The notes beneath the pieces are model-generated. The model saw only the letters and a program-made list of their open reading frames with translations. It ran no database searches and was not told the origin of the DNA. From contig JAEHOE010000232.1 of NCBI GenBank assembly GCA_016858145.1, positions 1 to 64,000 on the forward strand: a stretch of DNA of 64,000 nucleotides, in the 5' to 3' direction. The translations under genes were made by a program, and so were the position numbers. The DNA is from Edaphochlamys debaryana (taxonomy: Eukaryota; Chlorophyta; Chlorophyceae; Chlamydomonadales). The stretch's first letter is position 1. Each line of letters starts with the position of its first letter. Below are positions 12,001 through 25,172 of the stretch, piece after piece.

Positions 12001-15000
12001 CCTGGAGGGCCCGCGTGGGGTCGGGGAAGGCGGGGGAGAAAGCGCAGGAGCGGTGCCTGGGCATGCCCTGGAGGGGCCCGCGTGGGCGGGGGGAAGCGGG
12101 GAGAGAAGCGCAGGAGCGGGTGCCTGGGCATGCCCTGGAGGGGCCTGCGTGGGCGGGAGGCGGGGAGAGAAGCGCAGGAGCGGGTGCCTGGGCATGCCCT
12201 GGAGGGGCCCGCGTGGGCGGGAGGCGGGGAGAGAAGCGCAGGAGCGGGTGCCTGGGCATGCCCTGGAGGGGCCCGCGTGGGCGGGGGGAAGCGGGGAGAG
12301 AAGCGCAGGAGCGGGTGCCTGGGCATGCCCTGGAGGGGCCCGCGTGGGCGGGAGGCGGGGAGAGAAGCGCAGGAGCGGGTGCCTGGGCATGCCCTGGAGG
12401 GGCCCGCGTGGGCGGGGGAGCGGGGAGAGAAGCGCAGGAGCGGGTGCCTGGGCATGCCCTGGAGGGCCTGCGTGGGGCCGGGAGCGGGGGAGAGAAGCGC
12501 AGGAGCGGGTGCCTGGGCATGCCCTGGAGGGGCCGCGTGGGCGGGAGGCGGGGAGAGAAGCGCAGGAGCGGGTGCCTGGGCATGCCCTGGAGGGGCCGCG
12601 TGGGCGGGAGGCGGGGAGAGAAGCGCATGAGCGGGGGTGCCTGGGCATGCCCTGGAGGGGGCCCGCGTGGGCGTCGGGAAGCGGGGAGAGAAGCGCAGGA
12701 GCGGGTGCCTGGGCATGCCCTGGTAGGGGCCCGCGTGGGCGGCGGGAAGGCGGGGAGAGAAGCGCAGGAGCGGGTGCCTGGGCATGCCCTGGAGGGGCCC
12801 GGCGTGGGCGGGAGGCGGGGAGAGAGCGCAGGAGCGGGTGCCTGGGCATGCCTGGAGGGGCCCGCGTGGGCGGCGGGAAGCGGGGAGAGAAGCGCAGGAG
12901 CGGGTGCCTGGGCATGCCCTGGAGGGGCCCCTGCGTGGGCGGGAGGCGGGGAGAGAAGCGCAGGAGCGGGTGCCTGGGCATGCCCCTGGAGGGTCCCGCG
13001 TGGGCGGGGGGAAGCGGGGAGAGAAGCGCAGGAGCGGGTGCCTGGGCATGCCCTGGACGGGCCTGCGTGGGCGGGAGGCGGGGAGAGAACCGCAGGAGCG
13101 GGTGCCTGGGCATGCCCTGGAGGGGCCGGCGTGGGCGGGAGGCGGGGAGAGAGAGAAGCAGGAGCGGGTGCCTGGGCATGCCCTGGAGGGGCCGGCGTGG
13201 GCGGGAGGCGGGGAGAGAAGCGCAGGAGCGGGTGCCTGGGCATGCCCTGGAGGGGCCGCGTGGGCGCGGAAGGCGGGAGAGAAGCGCAGGAGCGGGTGCC
13301 TGGGCATGCCCTGGAGGGGCCCGCGTGGGCGGGAAGGCGGGGAAGAGAAGCGGCAGGAGCGGGTGCCTGGGCATGCCCATGGAGGTGGCCTGCGTGGGCG
13401 GGAAGGCGGGGAGGGAGAAGCGCAGGAGCGGGTGCCTGGGCATGCCCTGGAGGGGCCCGCGTGGGCGGGAGGCGGGAGAGAAGCGCAGGAGCGGGTGCCT
13501 GGGCATGCCCTGGAGGGGACCCGCGTGGGGCGGCGAGGAAGCGGGGAGAGAAGCGCAGGAGCGGGTGCCTGGGCATGCCCTGGAGGGGCCCGCGTGGGCG
13601 GGGAGCGGGGAGAGAAGCGCAGGAGCGGGTGCCTGGGCATGCCCTGGAGGGGCCCGCGTGGGCGGGGAAGGCGGGGAGAGAAGCGCAGGAGCGGGTGCCT
13701 GGGCATGCCCTGGAGGGTCCCGCGTGGGCGGGGGAAGCGGGGAGAGAAGCGCAGGAGCGGGTGCCTGGGCATGCCCTGGAGGGGCCTGCGTGGGCGGGAG
13801 GCGGGGAGAGAAGCGCAGGAGCGGGTGCCATGGGCATGCCCTGGAGGGGCCCGCGGTGGGCGGGGAGGCGGGGAGAGAAGCGCAGGAGCGGGTGCCTGGG
13901 CATGCCTGGACGGGGCCCGCGTGGGCGGGAGGCGGGGAGAAGAAGCGCAGGAGCGGTGCCTGGGCATGGCCCTGGAGGGGCGCGCGTGGGCGGAGGGAAG
14001 CGGGGAGAGAAGCGCAGGAGCGGGTGCCTGGGCATGCCCTGGACGGGGCCTGCGTGGGCGGGAGGCGGGGAGAGAAGCGCAGGAGCGGGTGCCTGGGCAT
14101 GCCCTGGAGGGGCCCGCGTGGGCGGGAGGCGGGGAGAGAAGCGCAGGAGCGGGTGCCTGGGCATGCCCCGGAGGGGCCCGCGTGGGCGGCGGGAGGCGGG
14201 GAGAGAAGCGCAGGAGCGGGTGCCTGGGCATGCCCTGGAGGGGCCCGCGTGGGGCGGGAGGCGGGGAGAGAAGCGCAGGAGCGGGTGCCTGGGCATGCCC
14301 TGGAGGGGCCGGCGTGGGCGGGAGGCGGGGAGAGAAGCGCAGGAGCGGGTGCCTGGGCATGCCCTGGAGGGGCCCGCGTGGGCGGCGGGAAGCGGGGAGA
14401 GAAGCGCAGGAGCGGGTGCCTGGGCATGCCCTGGAGGGGCCTGCGTGGTGGCGGGAGGCGGGGAGAGAAGCGCAGGAGCGGGTGCCTGGCATGCCCATGG
14501 AGGGGCCCGCGTGGGCGGGAGGCGGGGAGAGAAGCGCAGGAGCGGGTTGCCTGGGCATGCCCTGGAGGGGACCCGGCGTGGGCGAGGGAGCTGGGAGAGA
14601 AAGCGCAGGAGCGGGTTGCCTGGGCATGCCCTGAGTGGTCCCGCGTGGGCGGCGGGAAGCGGGGAGAGAAGCGCAGGAGAGGGTGCCTGGGCATGCCCTG
14701 GAGGGCCGGCGTGGGCGGGAGGCGGGGAGAGAAGCGCAGGAGCGGGTGCCTGGGCATGCCCGGGAGGGCCCGCGTGGCGGCGGGAAGCGGGGAGAGAAGC
14801 GCAGGAGCGGGTGCCTGGGCATGCCCTGGAGGGGCCTGCGTGGGCGGGAGGAGGCGAGGAGGAGAAGCGCAGGAGCGGGTGCCTGGGCATTGCCCTGGAG
14901 GGCCCGCGTTGGCGGGAGGCGGAGGAGAGAAGCGCAGGAGCGGGTGCCTGGGCATGCCCGGAGGGGCCCGCGTGGGCGGCGGGAAGCGGGGAGAGAAGCG

Positions 15001-18000
15001 CAGGAGCGGGTGCCTGGGCATGGCCCTGGAGGGCCGCCGTGGGCGCGGAAGCGGGGAGAGAAGCGCAGGAGCGGGTGCCTGGGCATGCCCGGATGGGGCC
15101 CTGCTTGTGGCGGGAGGCGGGGAGAGAAAGCGCAGGAGCGGTTTGCCTGGGCATGCCCTGGAGGGGCCGGCGGTGGGCGGGAGGCGGGGAGAGAAGCCAG
15201 GAAGCGGGTGCCTGGGCATGCCCTGGAGGGGCCCGCGTGGGCGGGAGGCGGGGAGAGAAGCGCAGGAGCGGGTGCCTGGGCATGCCCCGGAGGGTCCCGC
15301 GTGGGCGGAGGAAGCGGGGAGAGAAGCGCAGGAGCGGGTGCCTGGGCATGCCCTGGAGGGGCCCGCGTGGGCGGGGGAAGCGGGGAGAGAAGCGCAGGAG
15401 CGGGTGCCTGGGCTATGCCCTGGATGGGGCCGGCGTGGGCGGGAGGCGGGGAGAGAAGCGCAGGAGGCGGGTGCCTGGGCATGCCCTGGAGGGGCCCGCG
15501 TGGGCGGGAGGCGGGGAGAGAAGCCAGGAGCGGGGCCTGGGCATGCCCTGGAGGGCCCCGCGTGGGGCGGGAGGCGGGGAGAGAGCGCAGGAGCGGGTGC
15601 CTGGGCATGCCCTGGAAGGGCCCGCGTGGGCGGGAGGCGGGGGAGAGAAGCGCAGAGCGGGTGCCTGGGCATGCCCTGGAGGGGCCGCGTGGGCGGGGGG
15701 AGAAGCGGGGAGAGAAGCGCAGGAGCGGGTTGGCCTGGGCATGCCCTGGAGGGTGCATGCGGTGGGCGGGATGCGGGGAGGAGGGGAGAGAGCGCAGGAG
15801 CGGGTTGCCTGGGCATGCCCCGGTAGGGTGCCCGCGTGGGCGGGAGGCGGGGGGAGAGAAGCGCAGGAGCGGGGTGCCTGGGCAGCCCTGACGGGCCTGA
15901 GTGGTCGGGAGGCGGGGAGAGAAGCGCCAGGAGCGGGTTGGCCTGGGCATGCCCTGGACGGGCGCGCGTGGGCGGGAGGCGGGGAGGAGAAGCGCAGGAG
16001 CGGGTTGGCCTGGGCATGCCCTGGACGGGCCTGCGTGGGCGGGAGGCGTGGGAGGAAGCGCATGAGCAGGTGCCTGGGCATTGCCCTGGAGGGGCCCGCG
16101 TGGGCGGGAGGAGGGGAAGAGAAGCGCAGGAGCGGGTGCCCTGGCATGCCCGGAGGGGTCCCGCGTGGGCTGGCGGGAAGCAGGGGAGAGAAGCGCAGGA
16201 GAGCGGGTGCCTGGGCATGCCCTGGAGGGTGCCCGCGTGGGGCGGGAAGCGGGGAGAGAAGCGCAGGAGCGGGTGCCTGGGCATGCCCTGGAGGGGCCCG
16301 CGTGGGCGGGAGGAAGCGGGGAGAGAAGCGCAGGAGCGGGTGCCTGGGCATGCCCTGGACGGGACCCGCGTGGGCGGCGGGAAGCGGGGAGAGAAGCGCA
16401 GGAGCGGTGCCTGGGCATGCCCTGGAGGGGCCTGCGTGGGCGGGAGGCGGGGAGGAGAGAGAAGCGCAGGAGCGGGTGCCTGGGCATGCCCTGGAGGGGC
16501 CCGCGTGGGCGGGAGGCGGGGAGAGAAGCGCAGGAGCGGGTGCCTGAGCATGCCCTGGAGGGGCCCGCGTGGGCGGGGGGAAGCGGGGAGAGAAGCGCAG
16601 GAGCGGGTGCCTGGGCATGCCCTGGAGGGGCCGGCGTGGGCGGGAGGCGGGGAGGAAGCGCAGGAGCGGGTGCCTGGGCATGCCCCTGGAGGATCCCGCG
16701 TGGGCGGCGGAAGCCGGGGAGAGAAGCGCAGGAGCGGGTGCCTGGGCATGCCCTGGAGGGGCCCGCGTGGGCGGGAGGCGGGGAGAGAAGCGCAGGAGCG
16801 GGTGCCTGGGCATGCCCTGGAGGGACCCGCGTGGGCGGCGGGAAGCGGGGAGAAGAAGCGCAGGGAGCGGGTGCCTGGGCAATGCCCTGGAGGGGCCCTG
16901 CGTGGGCGGAGGCGGGGAGAGAAGCGCAGGAGCGGGTGCCTGGGCATGCCCTGGAGGGCCCGCGTGGGCGGGAGGCGGGTAGAGAAGCGCAGGAGCGGGT
17001 TGCCCTGGGCATGCCTGGAGGGGCCCGCGTGGGCGGGGGGAAAGCGGGAGAGAGAGAAGCGCAGGAGCGGGTGCCTGGGCATGCCCTGGAGGGGCCGGCG
17101 TGGGCGGGAGGCGGGGAGAGAAGCGCAGGAGCGGGTGCCTGGGCATGCCCCGGAGGGGCCCGCGTGGGCGGGAGGCGGGGAGAGAAGCGCAGGAGCGGTG
17201 CCTGGGCATGCCCTGGACGGGCCTGCGTGGGCGGGAGGCGGGGAGAGAAGCGCAGGAGCGGGTGCCTGGGCATGCCCTGGACGGGCGCGCGTGGGCGGGA
17301 GGCGGGGAGAGAAGCGCAGGAGCGGGTGCCTGGGCATGCCCTGGACGGGCCTGCGTGGGCGGGAGGCGGGGAGAGAAGCGCAGGAGCAGGTGCCTGGGCA
17401 TGCCCTGGAGGGGCCCGCGTGGGCGGGAGGCGGGGAGAGAAGCGCAGGAGCGGGTGCCTGGGCATGCCCCGGAGGGTCCCGCGTGGGCGGCGGGAAGCGG
17501 GGAGAGAAGCGCAGGAGCGGGTGCCTGGGCATGCCCTGGAGGGGCCCGCGTGGGTGGCGGGAAGCGGGGAGAGAAGCGCAGGAGCGGGTGCCTGGGCATG
17601 CCCTGGAGGGGCCCGCGTGGGCGGGAGGCGGGGAGAGAAGCGCAGGAGCGGGTGCCTGGGCATGCCCCGGAGGGTCCCGCGTGGGCGGCGGGAAGCGGGG
17701 AGAGAAGCGCAGGAGCGGGTGCCTGGGCATGCCCTGGAGGGGCCCGCGTGGGTGGCGGGAAGCGGGGAGAGAAGCGCAGGAGCGGGTGCCTGGGCATGCC
17801 CTGGAGGGGCCCGCGTGGGCGGGAGGCGGGGAGAGAAGCGCAGGAGCGGGTGCCTGGGCATGCCCTGGAGGGGCCTGCGTGGGCGGGAGGCGGGGAGAGA
17901 AGCGCAGGAGCGGGTGCCAGGGCTTGCCCTGGAGGGGCCGGCGTGGGCGGGAGGCGAGAAGAGAAGCGCAGGAGCGGGTGCCTGGGCATGCCCTGGAGGG

Positions 18001-19895
18001 GCCCGCGTGGGCGGCGGGAAGCGGGGAGAGAAGCGCAGGAGCGGGTGCCTGGGCATGCCCTGGAGGGGCCCGCGTGGGCGGGAGGCGGGGAGAGAAGCGC
18101 AGGAGCGGGTGCCTGGGCATGCCCTGGAGGGGCCTGCGTGGGCGGGAGGCGGGGAGAGAAGCGCAGGAGCGGTGCCTGGGCATGCCCTGGAGGGTCCCGC
18201 GTGGGCGGCGGGAAGCGGGGAGAGAAGCGCAGGAGCGGGTGCCTGGGCATGCCCTGGAGGGGCCTGCGTGGGCGGGAGGCGGGGAGAGAAGCGCAGGAGC
18301 GGGTGCCTGGGCATGCCCTGGAGGGGCCCGTGTGGGCGGCGGGAAGCGGGGAGAGAAGCGCAGGAGCGGGTGCCTGGGCATGCCCTGGAGGGGCCCGCGT
18401 GGGCGGGAGGCGAGGAGAGAAGCGCAGGAGCGGGTGCCTGGGCATGCCCTGGAGGGGCCTGCGTGGGCGGGAGGCGGGGGAGAGAAGCGCAGGAGCGGGT
18501 GCCTGGGCATGCCCTGGAGGGGCCCGCGTGGGCGGGAGGCGGGGAGAGAAGCGCAGGAGCGGGTGCCTGGGCATGCCCTGGAGGGGCCCGCGTGGGCGGC
18601 GGGAAGCGGGAAGAGAAGCGCAGGAGCGGGTGCCTGGGCATGCCCTGGAGGGACCCGCGTGGGTGCGGGAAGGCGGGGAGAGAGAAGCGCAGGAGCGGGT
18701 GCCTGGGCATGCCCTGGAGGGGCCTGCGTGGGCGGGAGGCGGGGAGAGAGAAGCGCAGGAGCGGGTGCCTGGGCATGCCCTGGAGGGGCCCGCGTGGGCG
18801 GGAGGCGGGGAGGAGAGAAGCGCAGGAGCGGGTGCCTGTGGCATGCCCTGGAGGGGGCCCGCGTGGGCGGGGGGGAAGCGGGGAGAGAAGCGCAGGAGCG
18901 GGTGCCTGGGCATGCCCTGGAGGGGCCTGCGTGGGCGGGAGGCGGGGAGAGAAGCGCAGGAGCGGGTGCCTGGGCATGCCCCGGAGGGGCCCGCGTGGGC
19001 GGGAGGCGGGGAGAGAAGCGCAGGAGCGGGTGCCTGGGCATGCCCTGGACGGGCCTGCGTGGGCGGGAGGCGGGGAGAGAAGCGCAGGAGCGGGTGCCTG
19101 GGCATGCCCTGGAGGGGCGCGCGTGGGCGGGAGGCGGGGAGAGAAGCGCAGGAGCGGGTGCCTGGGCATGCCCTGGATGGGCCTGCGTGGGGCGGGAGGC
19201 GGGGAGAGAAGCGCAGGAGCGGGTGCCTGGGCATGCCCTGGAGGGGCCCGCGTGGGGGGGAGGCGGGGGAGAGAAGCGCAGGAGCGGGTGCCTGGGCATG
19301 CCCCGGAGGGTCCCGCGTGGGCGGCGGGAAGCGGGGAGAGAAGCGCAGGAGCGGGTGCCTGGGCATGCCCTGGAGGGGCCTGCGTGGGTGGCGGGAAGCG
19401 GGGAGAGAAGCGCAGGAGCGGGTGCCTGGGCATGCCCTGGAGGGGCCTGCGTGGGTGGCGGGAAGCGGGGAGAGAAGCGCAGGAGCGGGTGCCTGGGCAT
19501 GCCCTGGAGGGGCCCGCGTGGGCGGCGGGAAGCGGGAAGAGAAGCGCAGGAGCGGGTGCCTGGGCATGCCCTGGAGGGACCCGCGTGGGTGGCGGGAAGC
19601 GGGGAGAGAAGCGCAGGAGCGGGTGCCTGGGCATGCCCTGGAGGGGCCTGCGTGGGCGGGAGGCGGGGAGAGAAGCGCAGGAGCGGGTGCCTGGGCATGC
19701 CCTGGAGGGGCCCGCGTGGGCGGGAGGCGGGGGAGAGAAGCGCAGGAGCGGGTGCCTGGGCATGCCCTGGAGGGGCCCGCGTGGGCGGGGGGAAGCGGGG
19801 AGAGAAGCGCAGGAGCGGGTGCCTGGGCATGCCCTGGAGGGGCCTGCGTGGGCGGGAGGCGGGGAGAGAAGCGCAGGAGCGGGTGCCTGGGCATG

Positions 19896-20547
19896 CCCCG
19901 GAGGGGCCCGCGTGGGCGGGAGGCGGGGAGAGAAGCGCAGGAGCGGGTGCCTGGGCATGCCCTGGACGGGCCTGCGTGGGCGGGGGGGCGGGGAGAGAAG
20001 CGCAGGAGCGGGTGCCTGGGCATGCCCTGGAGGGGCGCGCGTGGGCGGGAGGCGGGGAGAGAAGCGCAGGAGCGGGTGCCTGGGCATGCCCTGGACGGGC
20101 CTGCGTGGGCGGGAGGCGGGGAGAGAAGCGCAGGAGCGGGTGCCTGGCATGCCCTGGAGGGGCCCGCGTGGGCGGGAGGCGGGGAGAGAAGCGCAGGAGC
20201 GGGTGCCTGGGCATGCCCCGGAGGGTCCCGCGTGGGCGGCGGGAAGCGGGGAGAGAAGCGCAGGAGCGGGTGCCTGGGCATGCCCTGGAGGGGCCCGCGT
20301 GGGTGGCGGGAAGCGGGAAGAGAAGCGCAGGAGCGGGTGCCTGGGCATGCCCTGGAGGGGCCTGCGTGGGCGGGAGGCGGGGAGAGAAGCGCAGGAGCGG
20401 GTGCCTGGGCATGCCCCGGAGGGTCCCGCGTGGGCGGCGGGAAGCGGGGAGAGAAGCGCAGGAGCGGGTGCCTGGGCATGCCCTGGAGGGACCCGCGTGG
20501 GTGGCGGGAAGCGGGGAGAGAAGCGCAGGAGCGGGTGCCTGGGCATG
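19896..20547 (+). repeat. Higher-order repeat block, copy A
   Basis: This is a run of ten monomers with a fixed order of variants: CCGGAGGGG-CCC, CTGGACGGG-CCT, CTGGAGGGG-CGC, CTGGACGGG-CCT, CTGGAGGGG-CCC, CCGGAGGGT-CCC, CTGGAGGGG-CCC with a GGGTGGC spacer, CTGGAGGGG-CCT, CCGGAGGGT-CCC, CTGGAGGGA-CCC with a GGGTGGC spacer. The same order recurs in copies B, C and D. This copy has private changes: a widened G spacer in its second monomer and a CTGGCAT deletion in its fifth. Confidence 0.85.
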
Positions 20548-23412
20548 CCCTGGAGGGGCCTGCGTGGGCGGGAGGCGGGGAGAGAAGCGCAGGAGCGGGT
20601 GCCTGGGCATGCCCTGGAGGGGCCCGCGTGGGCGGGAGGCGGGGAGAGAAGCGCAGGAGCGGGTGCCTGGGCATGCCCTGGAGGGGCCCGCGTGGGCGGG
20701 GGGAAGCGGGGAGAGAAGCGCAGGAGCGGGTGCCTGGGCATGCCCTGGAGGGGCCTGCGTGGGCGGGAGGCGGGGAGAGAAGCGCAGGAGCGGGTGCCTG
20801 GGCTTGCCCTGGAGGGGCCGGCGTGGGCGGGAGGCGAGGAGAGAAGCGCAGGAGCGGGTGCCTGGGCATGCCCTGGACGGGCCCGCGTGGGCGGCGGGAA
20901 GCGGGGAGAGAAGCGCAGGAGCGGGTGCCTGGGCATGCCCTGGAGGGGCCCGCGTGGGCGGGAGGCGGGGAGAGAAGCGCAGGAGCGGGTGCCTGGGCAT
21001 GCCCTGGAGGGGCCTGCGTGGGCGGGAGGCGGGGAGAGAAGCGCAGGAGCGGGTGCCTGGGCATGCCCTGGAGGGTCCCGCGTGGGCGGCGGGAAGCGGG
21101 GAGAGAAGCGCAGGAGCGGGTGCCTGGGCATGCCCTGGAGGGGCCTGCGTGGGCGGGAGGCGGGGAGAGAAGCGCAGGAGCGGGTGCCTGGGCATGCCCT
21201 GGAGGGGCCCGCGTGGGCGGCGGGAAGCGGGAAGAGAAGCGCAGGAGCGGGTGCCTGGGCATGCCCTGGAGGGGCCCGCGTGGGCGGGAGGCGAGGAGAG
21301 AAGCGCAGGAGCAGGTGCCTGGGCATGCCCTGGAGGGGCCTGCGTGGGCGGGAGGCGGGGAGAGAAGCGCAGGAGCGGTGCCTGGGCATGCCCTGGAGGG
21401 ACCCGCGTGGGTGGCGGGAAGCGGGGAGAGAAGCGCAGGAGCGGGTGCCTGGGCATGCCCTGGAGGGGCCTGCGTGGGCGGGAGGTGGGGAGAGAAGCGC
21501 AGGAGCGGGTGCCTGGGCATGCCCTGGAGGGGCCCGCGTGGGCGGGAGGCGGGGAGAGAAGCGCAGGAGCGGGTGCCTGGGCATGCCCTGGAGGGGCCCG
21601 CGTGGGCGGGGGGAAGCGGGGAGAGAAGCGCAGGAGCGGGTGCCTGGGCATGCCCTGGAGGGGCCTGCGTGGGCGGGAGGCGGGGAGAGAAGCGCAGGAG
21701 CGGGTGCCTGGGCTTGCCCTGGAGGGGCCGGCGTGGGCGGGAGGCGAGGAGAGAAGCGCAGGAGCGGGTGCCTGGGCATGCCCTGGACGGGCCCGCGTGG
21801 GCGGCGGGAAGCGGGGAGAGAAGCGCAGGAGCGGGTGCCTGGGCATGCCCTGGAGGGGCCCGCGTGGGCGGGAGGCGGGGAGAGAAGCGCAGGAGCGGGT
21901 GCCTGGGCATGCCCTGGAGGGGCCTGCGTGGGCGGGAGGCGGGGAGAGAAGCGCAGGAGCGGGTGCCTGGGCATGCCCTGGAGCTTCCCGCGTGGGCGGC
22001 GGGAAGCGGGGAGAGAAGCGCAGGAGCGGGTGCCTGGGCATGCCCTGGAGGGGCCTGCGTGGGGCGGGAGGCGGGGAGAGAAGCGCAGGAGCGGGTGCCT
22101 GGGCATGCCCTGGAGGGGCCCGCGTGGGCGGGAGGCGGGGAGAGAAGCGCAGGAGCGGGTGCCTGGGCATGCCCTGGAGGGGCCCGCGTGGGCGGGGGGA
22201 AGCGGGGAGAGAAGCGCAGGAGCGGGTGCCTGGGCATGCCCTGGAGGGGCCTGCGTGGGCGGGAAGCGGGGAGAGAAGCGCAGGAGCGGGTGCCTGGGCA
22301 TGCCCCGGAGGGGCCCGCGTGGGCGGGAGGCGGGGAGAGAAGCGCAGGAGCGGGTGCCTGGGCATGCCCTGGACGGGCCTGCGTGGGCGGGAGGCGGGGA
22401 GAGAAGCGCAGGAGCGGGTGCCTGGGCATGCCCTGGAGGGGCGCGCGTGGGCGGGAGGCGGGGAGAGAAGCGCAGGAGCGGGTGCCTGGGCATGCCCTGG
22501 AGGGGCCTGCGTGGGCGGGAGGCGGGGAGAGAAGCGCAGGAGCGGGTGCCTGGGCATGCCCCGGAGGGTCCCGCGTGGGCGGCGGGAAGCGGGGAGAGAA
22601 GCGCAGGAGCGGGTGCCTGGGCATGCCCTGGACGGGCCTGCGTGGGCGGGAGGCGGGGAGAGAAGCGCAGGAGCGGGTGCCTGGGCATGCCCTGGAGGGG
22701 CGCGCGTGGGCGGGAGGCGGGGAGAGAAGCGCAGGAGCGGGTGCCTGGGCATGCCCTGGAGGGGCCCGCGTGGGCGGGAGGCGGGGAGAGAAGCGCAGGA
22801 GCGGGTGCCTGGGCATGCCCCGGAGGGTCCCGCGTGGGCGGCGGGAAGCGGGGAGAGAAGCGCAGGAGCGGGTGCCTGGGCATGCCCTGGAGGGGCCTGC
22901 GTGGGTGGCGGGAAGCGGGGAGAGAAGCGCAGGAGCGGGTGCCTGGGCATGCCCTGGAGGGGCCTGCGTGGGTGGCGGGAAGCGGGGAGAGAAGCGCAGG
23001 AGCGGGTGCCTGGGCATGCCCTGGAGGGGCCCGCGTGGGCGGCGGGAAGCGGGAAGAGAAGCGCAGGAGCGGGTGCCTGGGCATGCCCTGGAGGGGACCC
23101 GCGTGGGTGGCGGGAAGCGGGGAGAGAAGCGCAGGAGCGGGTGCCTGGGCATGCCCTGGAGGGGCCTGCGTGGGCGGGAGGCGGGGAGAGAAGCGCAGGA
23201 GCGGGTGCCTGGGCATGCCCTGGAGGGGCCCGCGTGGGCGGGAGGCGGGGAGAGAAGCGCAGGAGCGGGTGCCTGGGCATGCCCTGGAGGGGCCCGCGTG
23301 GGCGGGGGGAAGCGGGGAGAGAAGCGCAGGAGCGGGTGCCTGGGCATGCCCTGGAGGGGCCTGCGTGGGCGGGAGGCGGGGAGAGAAGCGCAGGAGCGGG
23401 TGCCTGGGCATG

Positions 23413-24065
23413 CCCCGGAGGGGCCCGCGTGGGCGGGAGGCGGGGAGAGAAGCGCAGGAGCGGGTGCCTGGGCATGCCCTGGACGGGCCTGCGTGGGCGG
23501 GAGGCGGGGAGAGAAGCGCAGGAGCGGGTGCCTGGGCATGCCCTGGAGGGGCGCGCGTGGGCGGGAGGCGGGGAGAGAAGCGCAGGAGCGGGTGCCTGGG
23601 CATGCCCTGGACGGGCCTGCGTGGGCGGGAGGCGGGGAGAGAAGCGCAGGAGCGGGTGCCTGGGCATGCCCTGGAGGGGCCCGCGTGGGCGGGAGGCGGG
23701 GAGAGAAGCGCAGGAGCGGGTGCCTGGGCATGCCCCGGAGGGTCCCGCGTGGGCGGCGGGAAGCGGGGGAGAGAAGCGCAGGAGCGGGTGCCTGGGCATG
23801 CCCTGGAGGGGCCCGCGTGGGTGGCGGGAAGCGGGGAGAGAAGCGCAGGAGCGGGTGCCTGGGCATGCCCTGGAGGGGCCTGCGTGGGCGGGAGGCGGGG
23901 AGAGAAGCGCAGGAGCGGGTGCCTGGGCATGCCCCGGAGGGTCCCGCGTGGGCGGCGGGAAGCGGGGAGAGAAGCGCAGGAGCGGGTGCCTGGGCATGCC
24001 CTGGAGGGACCCGCGTGGGTGGCGGGAAGCGGGGAAAGAAGCGCAGGAGCGGGTGCCTGGGCATG
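23413..24065 (+). repeat. Higher-order repeat block, copy B
   Basis: The ten-monomer variant order is the same as in copy A, and the block abuts copy C directly. Its last monomer carries the rare GGGGAAAGAAG change (normally GGGGAGAGAAG), which copies C and D also have but copy A does not. Confidence 0.85.
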
Positions 24066-24718
24066 CCCCGGAGGGGCCCGCGTGGGCGGGAGGCGGGGAG
24101 AGAAGCGCAGGAGCGGGTGCCTGGGCATGCCCTGGACGGGCCTGCGTGGGCGGGAGGCGGGGAGAGAAGCGCAGGAGCGGGTGCCTGGGCATGCCCTGGA
24201 GGGGCGCGCGTGGGCGGGAGGCGGGGAGAGAAGCGCAGGAGCGGGTGCCTGGGCATGCCCTGGACGGGCCTGCGTGGGCGGGAGGCGGGGAGAGAAGCGC
24301 AGGAGCGGGTGCCTGGGCATGCCCTGGAGGGGCCCGCGTGGGCGGGAGGCGGGGAGAGAAGCGCAGGAGCGGGTGCCTGGGCATGCCCCGGAGGGTCCCG
24401 CGTGGGCGGCGGGAAGCGGGGAGAGAAGCGCAGGAGCGGGTGCCTGGGCATGCCCTGGAGGGGCCCGCGTGGGTGGCGGGAAGCGGGGAGAGAAGCGCAG
24501 GAGCGGGTGCCTGGGCATGCCCTGGAGGGGCCTGCGTGGGCGGGAGGCGGGGAGAGAAGCGCAGGAGCGGGTGCCTGGGCATGCCCCGGAGGGTCCCGCG
24601 TGGGCGGGCGGGAAGCGGGGAGAGAAGCGCAGGAGCGGGTGCCTGGGCATGCCCTGGAGGGACCCGCGTGGGTGGCGGGAAGCGGGGAAAGAAGCGCAGG
24701 AGCGGGTGCCTGGGCATG
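24066..24718 (+). repeat. Higher-order repeat block, copy C
   Basis: The ten-monomer variant order is the same as in copies A, B and D, and the last monomer has the GGGGAAAGAAG change. The block is followed by about seven further monomers, including the rare GGCTTGCCC monomer near 24974. That flank is also found after copies A and D. The start-to-start distance to copy D is 1107 bp. Confidence 0.85.
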
Positions 24719-25172
24719 CCCTGGAGGGGCCTGCGTGGGCGGGAGGCGGGGAGAGAAGCGCAGGAGCGGGTGCCTGGGCATGCCCTGGAGGGGCCCGCGT
24801 GGGCGGGAGGCGGGGAGAGAAGCGCAGGAGCGGGTGCCTGGGCATGCCCTGGAGGGGCCCGCGTGGGCGGGGGGAAGCGGGGAGAGAAGCGCAGGAGCGG
24901 GTGCCTGGGCATGCCCTGGAGGGGCCTGCGTGGGCGGGAGGCGGGGAGAGAAGCGCAGGAGCGGGTGCCTGGGCTTGCCCTGGAGGGGCCGGCGTGGGCG
25001 GGAGGCGAGGAGAGAAGCGCAGGAGCGGGTGCCTGGGCATGCCCTGGACGGGCCCGCGTGGGCGGCGGGAAGCGGGGAGAGAAGCGCAGGAGCGGGTGCC
25101 TGGGCATGCCCTGGAGGGGCCTGCGTGGGCGGGAGGCGGGGAGAGAAGCGCAGGAGCGGGTGCCTGGGCATG

